DNA from: Chitinophagaceae bacterium UBA4411
Lineage (GTDB): Bacteria; Bacteroidota; Bacteroidia; Chitinophagales; Chitinophagaceae
Length of the DNA stretch: 64,000 bases
Direction of reading: 5' to 3'
NCBI GenBank assembly: GCA_002400415.1
Contig: DGQP01000003.1
Location: forward strand, 124,001-188,000
Of this stretch, positions 60,042 through 64,000 are shown in pieces; the stretch's first letter is position 1, and every line of letters begins with the position of its first letter. Position numbers and translations under genes: made by a program. Under the pieces are notes generated by a model. That model did not search any database. It had not been told where the DNA came from and saw only the letters and a list, made by a program, of their open reading frames with translations.

Positions 60042-60059
60042 ATTCGATTTCTTTATTGA

Positions 60060-61556
60060 TTATTGTTCATCCAGGTTCAGGGGATAAGTATAAGACCCAT
60101 CATAACCGGGGTAGATCCCTTCCAGGCGGATACTGCCATCTGTCCTGGCGATGATTCTTGCTAATTGTTCAATACTGCTGATCTCTGTTCCGTTCACACT
60201 GGTGATTACAAACCCTTCCTGGATTCTTGTTCTGCCGATCGGGCTGTCTTTGCTGGTGATTGATTTTACCACCACGCCACCACTGATATCCAGTTGCGTT
60301 GCTTTCTCTTTACCCAGGTTTTCCAGTTCTGCCCCCAGTTTCTGGTTGATATCCGTTTTAGCTACTTCTTCGTAAGAACCCACTTTGCTTTTCAATGTGG
60401 CCGTGCCATTGTATTCTTTGTCGCCTCTTTTGTAAGTGATCTTAACTTTGTCACCGGCATTATAAGAAGCAACAGTTCCCTGTAATTCAGGCCATGAAGC
60501 GATAGTAATATCATTGATCTTGGTAATTACATCGCCTTTTTTCAAACCTATTTCAGCTGCTGCCCCATCAGGAGCTACCAGGCCAACATAAGCGCCATCG
60601 CCGGCATCATATTTATCTTCTGCGGCAGAAATGCCGAGATAAGGCCTTTTCACGTCACCATATTTCACAAGATCATTAACGATCTTTTTTACCAGGTTTA
60701 CCGGGATGGCGAAACCATAACCTGCATAAGTACCATTAGGAGCCAGGATAGCAGAGTTAATTCCCACGAGTTGTCCATCGGTGGTAATCAGGGCTCCACC
60801 ACTATTTCCCTGGTTAATAGCAGCATCAGTTTGTATGAAAGATTCAATCGGGCTGTTGCTCTGGCGCTGGTTGATGCCGATAGCTCTTCCTTTTGCACTC
60901 ACGATACCCGCCGTAACAGTTGTTTCAAGCGTCAGGGGATAACCAACGGCTAAAACCCATTGGCCCAATTTAACAGCATCGGAATTGCCATAGATCAGGT
61001 AAGGCAGATTCGTAGCATCCACTTTTAATACAGCGAGGTCCGTACTCGGGTCCCGGCCGATCACTTTGGCTTTGTAAGTTTTCTTATTGCTTAATGTGAC
61101 GGTAATCTCATCCGCAACGCCATCGCCACCGTTGGATACAACGTGGTTATTGGTAACGATATATCCATCCTCGCTGATAATTACCCCGCTGCCGGAAGCT
61201 CTTTGTTCAGGCTGTACCTGTGGACCAAACCCTTCTCCAAAAAACTGGTTGAAAAAATCATCCATGCTGTTGTTGCCACGGCTGCGGTTCAGGTTACTTA
61301 TTTTCTTGGCCGGGATCTTTGTTTTGATGTGTACAACAGCCGGAACAGCGGAGCCGGCGGCTTTTGTAAAATCAATCGGGTCAGCAACTGTAGCTGCATT
61401 GTCGTAAAAACCGGCATAATTAACCGGGAGTTTACCGTCGCTGGTAGTTTGAGCAAATCCATCTTTTTTGCTGGTCAGTTTACCATATACCCACACACTG
61501 CCAACGGCTGATGCTGCACTCACAGCAACGATCAGAAAAAGTTGTTTAAGTTTCAT
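60060..61556 (-). CDS. degP: Do/DegP-like periplasmic serine protease with two PDZ domains
   Basis: Start set at ATG 61556 (498 residues); an upstream start would add 24 residues before a clear signal-anchor (MKLKQLFLIVAVSAASAVGSVWVYG). The trypsin-type domain (about 70-285) has the triad His138 in VTNNHVV, Asp173 in DPSTDLAVLK and Ser252 in INQGNSGGAL. PDZ1 (about 290-385) starts after IPVNLVKKIV with PYLGISAAEDKYD and contains GAAAEIGLKKGDVITKIND. PDZ2 (about 395-490) has a degenerate start, QKLGAELENLGKEKATQLDISGGVVV. The linker with MDDFFNQFFGEGFG (about 98-111) resembles the LA loop. It should degrade or chaperone misfolded envelope proteins. It ends at the terminator next to the GH13 gene. 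Confidence 0.93.
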   Translation of the reverse strand: MKLKQLFLIVAVSAASAVGSVWVYGKLTSKKDGFAQTTSDGKLPVNYAGFYDNAATVADPIDFTKAAGSAVPAVVHIKTKIPAKKISNLNRSRGNNSMDDFFNQFFGEGFGPQVQPEQRASGSGVIISEDGYIVTNNHVVSNGGDGVADEITVTLSNKKTYKAKVIGRDPSTDLAVLKVDATNLPYLIYGNSDAVKLGQWVLAVGYPLTLETTVTAGIVSAKGRAIGINQRQSNSPIESFIQTDAAINQGNSGGALITTDGQLVGINSAILAPNGTYAGYGFAIPVNLVKKIVNDLVKYGDVKRPYLGISAAEDKYDAGDGAYVGLVAPDGAAAEIGLKKGDVITKINDITIASWPELQGTVASYNAGDKVKITYKRGDKEYNGTATLKSKVGSYEEVAKTDINQKLGAELENLGKEKATQLDISGGVVVKSITSKDSPIGRTRIQEGFVITSVNGTEISSIEQLARIIARTDGSIRLEGIYPGYDGSYTYPLNLDEQ

Positions 61557-61738
61557 AGTGCTATATACTTTAGATTTTTTTGTTTTTGCAAAGATTGTTG
61601 TTTCAGATTTTGTGCCATTGCATAACAAAGTAACAAACTGTCAGGACATCTTTGTTTACCAATGGTTTAGTTTAACAATTCTTTACTAAGGTCTTCGTAC
61701 TTTACTGTCCATGTAAATTTAATGCCATTTGCGGGGAA

Positions 61739-61760
61739 TAAAAAGCGCCTTTTACAGGCG
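61739..61760 (-). terminator. Small terminator at the end of the acyl-CoA reductase gene
   Basis: A 5-bp stem CGCCT/AGGCG with five-base loop. On the minus strand it is followed by CTTTTTATT. It overlaps the last codons of the gene. Confidence 0.5.
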
Positions 61761-62750
61761 GCAAAGAAAAGCAAGGGTATCAACACCGTCGGCATAATCT
61801 GCAATGGCCGGGGCCTGGCTTTGTCCAAAGGGGACGAAACCTCTGCCGGTTATGCATTGCAGGTCGGGGTTCTCTTTCAAGCTACCGGTCAATTTGTCGG
61901 GATTGTCATAAAACTCATAGTTCAATTGGCTGATGGGAGAGAACAGGGAGGGCTCCTCAACAAGCAATAAGGAGGGGGTGCTCATGTAGTATTTCTTATT
62001 CAGGAGATGCAGGGCAAGGTTATAGTCATAATTGTTCTTGTACTTATGGTGATCTGCGAGGAAATCATATTTCCTGAAGGCATGGAGCAAGGGTACAAAA
62101 TCATAGCCTGCGGGGACATAAATTTTGGTCACATTCCTGCAGCCGAGACCAAAATAGAGGTACACATCATCGGCCAGTTTTGCAAGCTCTTCACCGGTTT
62201 CCTCCCCGGTGAGGATGGCGGCTGAGGTTCTGTTGCGGCGGATGATATGTGGCCATTTCCCGAAATAATATTCAAAATGCCCGGCCGAATTATTGCTGCC
62301 GGTGGCGATATAAGCACCACAACCTTTCAGTATCCCGGCAAATGAGAACCGTTGCTCTGCGGCCTTATTCCAATCAGATAACTTACTAACCAGGTGCTTT
62401 ATAAGGGGCTCGTCCCTGGAAGAAGTTTTGATTGTTGCTTTGTGCCCTGAAATGAAAACGCACAGGAAATCATGGAAGCCTACCAGGGGAATGTTTCCTG
62501 CCATGACGATCCCTATATTTTGGGGCTCATGGTTATTGTCCCGCAATTCATAAGAACTGACCCATTTTTCCAATATGGGGCGGGAGAGGAAATGCTGTGC
62601 AATATTTTTCGTGGCCAGGTCAACGAATTCTGGAATAAACCAGCCGTTCTCCCGGGAGGCTTTTTCTTTGGTTTCTGCCCACGCGGGATCGCCCGATAAA
62701 ATATATTCCCCGAGGTCAACTAATAAATCAATCCGATACTGTAAATTCAT
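61752..62750 (-). CDS. LuxC-type acyl-CoA reductase
   Basis: A 332-residue cytosolic enzyme. The N-terminal 70 residues are a helical cap; the NAD(P)-binding part starts at NIGIVMAGNIPLVGFHDFLCVFISG (about 78-102), with the A-G-N-I-P-L motif of LuxC-like proteins. The catalytic Cys is Cys204 in YFGLGCRNVTKIYV, the place of the thioester nucleophile in aldehyde dehydrogenase-related acyl-CoA reductases. The final part contains LQCITGRGFVPFGQSQAPAIADYADG. It reduces an acyl-CoA or acyl-phosphate-type substrate to an aldehyde. It is divergent from a ferredoxin gene that may supply electrons; a matching partner luxE or decarboxylase gene is not in the window. Confidence 0.85.
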   Translation of the reverse strand: MNLQYRIDLLVDLGEYILSGDPAWAETKEKASRENGWFIPEFVDLATKNIAQHFLSRPILEKWVSSYELRDNNHEPQNIGIVMAGNIPLVGFHDFLCVFISGHKATIKTSSRDEPLIKHLVSKLSDWNKAAEQRFSFAGILKGCGAYIATGSNNSAGHFEYYFGKWPHIIRRNRTSAAILTGEETGEELAKLADDVYLYFGLGCRNVTKIYVPAGYDFVPLLHAFRKYDFLADHHKYKNNYDYNLALHLLNKKYYMSTPSLLLVEEPSLFSPISQLNYEFYDNPDKLTGSLKENPDLQCITGRGFVPFGQSQAPAIADYADGVDTLAFLCRL

Positions 62751-62828
62751 GCCCGTAAATTAAAGCCAGTTTTAAGTTTTCCGACTGCAAATTAACGGAT
62801 GACTGCGCAGGAAAAAATTTAAAGCAGG

Positions 62829-62858
62829 CTTGCTGAGACTAAAAACAAACTAATTTTG
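62829..62858 (+). promoter_or_regulatory. Full -33/-7 promoter of the ferredoxin gene
   Basis: TTG (62830-62832) is separated by 18 bases from TAATTTTG (62851-62858), the most complete consensus promoter on the plus strand. It leaves a 38-nt leader to the ATG at 62897. Confidence 0.65.
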
Positions 62859-62896
62859 CTCAGTCATGTAATTCTCAACCCGTTAAATGTTTTTTT

Positions 62897-63244
62897 ATGG
62901 CAATCAAGATTACCGAAGAATGTATCAATTGCGGCGCCTGCGAACCCGAATGTCCCAATAACGCCATCTATGAAGGTGGTGTGGAATGGGCTGTTTCAGA
63001 CGGAACAACTGTAAAAGGGCCTTTCACTTTGCTGGATGGGTCTGTAGTGGATGCAGATCAGAAAAATGCTCCCGTTAGTGTTGATATTTATTACATCACC
63101 CCCAATAAATGTACTGAGTGCCAGGGCTTTCATGAAGAACCCCAGTGTGCAGCCGTTTGCCCGGTTGATTGCTGTGTGCCGGATGAAATGTACCAGGAAA
63201 CAGTAGATCAGCTGATCGCTAAGAAAGACAAACTGCACATCTGA
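62897..63244 (+). CDS. Dicluster 4Fe-4S ferredoxin with insertion
   Basis: A 115-residue electron carrier. The first cluster motif is C9-x2-C12-x2-C15-x3-C19-P in ECINCGACEPECP. The second is split: Cys72-x2-Cys75 in KCTECQGF and then Cys84, Cys88 and Cys92/93 in PQCAAVCPVDCC, with an eight-residue spacer, so the clusters are of the Chromatium/Allochromatium (Alvin-type) kind. Between the motifs lies a 50-residue insertion (about 22-71) with YEGGVEWAVSDGTTVKGPFTLLDG. Such proteins are small low-potential carriers. The gene is divergent from the LuxC-like acyl-CoA reductase and has the best promoter of the window. A strong terminator follows at 63382-63420. Confidence 0.92.
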   Translation: MAIKITEECINCGACEPECPNNAIYEGGVEWAVSDGTTVKGPFTLLDGSVVDADQKNAPVSVDIYYITPNKCTECQGFHEEPQCAAVCPVDCCVPDEMYQETVDQLIAKKDKLHI

Positions 63245-63381
63245 TTTGTGCCTTGACTGTGCATAATTTTTTATGCCGCTGGTAGTTGTTCTTTCTAAAG
63301 TTATTTAACTTAGTAAAAGATTCAATTTAATATAGCAGTGTATACTGCTCCATTAAAGGCGGGTGATATTTCCCGTCGTAA

Positions 63382-63420
63382 AAAGGTGAAGGAGAAACGG
63401 CCTTCACCTTTCTTATTTTT
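63382..63420 (+). terminator. Terminator after the ferredoxin gene
   Basis: An 11-bp perfect stem AAAGGTGAAGG/CCTTCACCTTT with eight-base loop, followed by CTTATTTTT on the plus strand. Confidence 0.8.
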
Positions 63421-63516
63421 GGAAGCGGAAAGAAATAAATGATTTTTAGCATTTGAAATTTCGGGCATCGCTTTTTTTCCTCAATATTTGCGTAGCTAAA
63501 CACATACATATCAACT

Positions 63517-64000
63517 ATGAAGAAAACCATTGCCCTGGTGACCGGCGGTTTTTCGGGAGAAGCAGTTATTTCGTATAAAAGTGCAACAACGATTGATAAT
63601 AATCTCGACAGGGATAAATTCAACGTCTATAAGATCGATGTAAACCCCAAAGGCTGGTTCTATGAACTGGCGGATGGCAGAAAAATAGAAATTGATAAGA
63701 ATGATTTTTCCCTTCCCCTGGATAATGAAAAGGTGGATTTTGATGCTGTTTTTATCGGGATGCACGGTACGCCCGGGGAGGATGGAAAATTACAGGGGTA
63801 CTTTGATACATTAAAAATTCCTTACACCAGTTGTGACGCCACTACATCCGCCATCACTTTCAATAAGCGATATACTGTTGCCGTGGCTAAAATGGCCGGC
63901 ATTTCAGTAGCTAATTCAGTTCACTTGTTTAAGCATTCTCCTGTTCCGGCAGCACAAATACTTGACCAGGTAAAACTGCCGGTATTTGTGAAACCAAGCA
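63517..64000 (+). CDS. ddl: D-alanine--D-alanine ligase, 3' end cut by the window edge
   Basis: The frame opens at ATG 63517 and runs to the window edge (161 codons seen). The N-terminal domain begins MKKTIALVTGGFSGEAVISYKSA, with the G-G-x-S-x-E motif of Ddl enzymes (Glu15 binds the first D-Ala). DFDAVFIGMHGTPGEDGKLQGYFD (about 74-97) is the D-Ala-D-Ala ligase signature 1, HGxxGEDG-x-xQG. TSAITFNKRYTVAVAKMAGI follows, and the ATP-grasp lid starts at VFVKPS. It ligates two D-alanines for peptidoglycan. A -7-like AATATTTG lies 26 bp upstream. The C-terminal ATP-grasp half is outside the window. Confidence 0.93.
   Translation, partial: MKKTIALVTGGFSGEAVISYKSATTIDNNLDRDKFNVYKIDVNPKGWFYELADGRKIEIDKNDFSLPLDNEKVDFDAVFIGMHGTPGEDGKLQGYFDTLKIPYTSCDATTSAITFNKRYTVAVAKMAGISVANSVHLFKHSPVPAAQILDQVKLPVFVKPS

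Noticed and set aside
63334..63349. Palindrome AGCAGTGTATACTGCT upstream of ddl considered as an operator
   Set aside because: Arms are only 6 bp, it is 168 bp from the ATG with a terminator in between, and no regulator gene is nearby.

Overview
The window reads as an ordinary chromosomal segment of a Bacteroidota bacterium, most likely family Chitinophagaceae. Evidence for this is moderate GC, two proteins with C-terminal type IX secretion (T9SS) sorting domains, an Oar-like TonB-dependent receptor, a long-form IspH, a eukaryote-type NADP isocitrate dehydrogenase, and promoter elements matching the Bacteroidota -7 consensus TAnnTTTG instead of sigma-70 boxes. I see no rRNA, tRNA, CRISPR array, insertion sequence or phage gene. 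Genes are on both strands in short operons, many separated by clear hairpin-plus-T-run terminators.

Layout. 1-8.5 kb: a truncated secreted protein, a secreted esterase, DUF3303, a THUMP rRNA methyltransferase, MazG-like pyrophosphohydrolase, dCMP deaminase, a NamZ-type (DUF1343) exo-muramidase and a DbpA-like helicase. 8.6-13 kb: a GH88 unsaturated glucuronyl hydrolase, then an ATP-grasp ligase plus GCS2-type carboxylate-amine ligase operon with a divergent esterase. 13-24 kb: Oar-like receptor, RibBA, TamB-like protein, isoaspartyl peptidase/asparaginase, DUF2141. 24.4-30.6 kb: a 2059-residue T9SS-secreted protein with two different esterase domains, about ten PKD-like domains and three copies of a 160-residue module. 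30.8-42.9 kb: PdxJ, several lineage-specific secreted proteins and lipoproteins, an M48 protease/YbjQ pair, a coupled cysteine-peptidase-like/lipoprotein pair and a TetR regulator with its apparent target. 43-54.3 kb: AhcY with a divergent Lrp/AsnC regulator, PrsW, a GT-C membrane protein, NADP-Icd with a divergent Crp/Fnr regulator, and a DtxR-type regulator with an Nramp transporter fused to a universal stress domain. 54.4-64 kb: alpha-glucan phosphorylase, IspH, GH13 lipoprotein, DegP-like protease, LuxC-type acyl-CoA reductase, ferredoxin and the start of D-Ala-D-Ala ligase.

The main new content is regulatory. Four transcription factors lie beside a matching palindrome over a consensus promoter: a perfect E. 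coli-type Lrp box between ahcY and lrp, a perfect FNR-type box in front of a Crp/Fnr gene whose recognition helix carries ExxSR, a DtxR-type palindrome covering the mntR -7 element, and twin TetR operators upstream of tetR and of one neighbouring secreted-protein gene. Several genes have the -7 element only 4-5 nt before the ATG, which implies leaderless mRNAs.

The best candidates for undescribed biology are the two-esterase giant T9SS protein, the ATP-grasp/GCS2/esterase cluster, the TGATG-coupled cysteine-peptidase-like/lipoprotein pair, and a degenerate kinase-ATPase-like protein preceded by 41-bp-spaced repeats. All function statements rest on motif recognition by eye; no database search was run.
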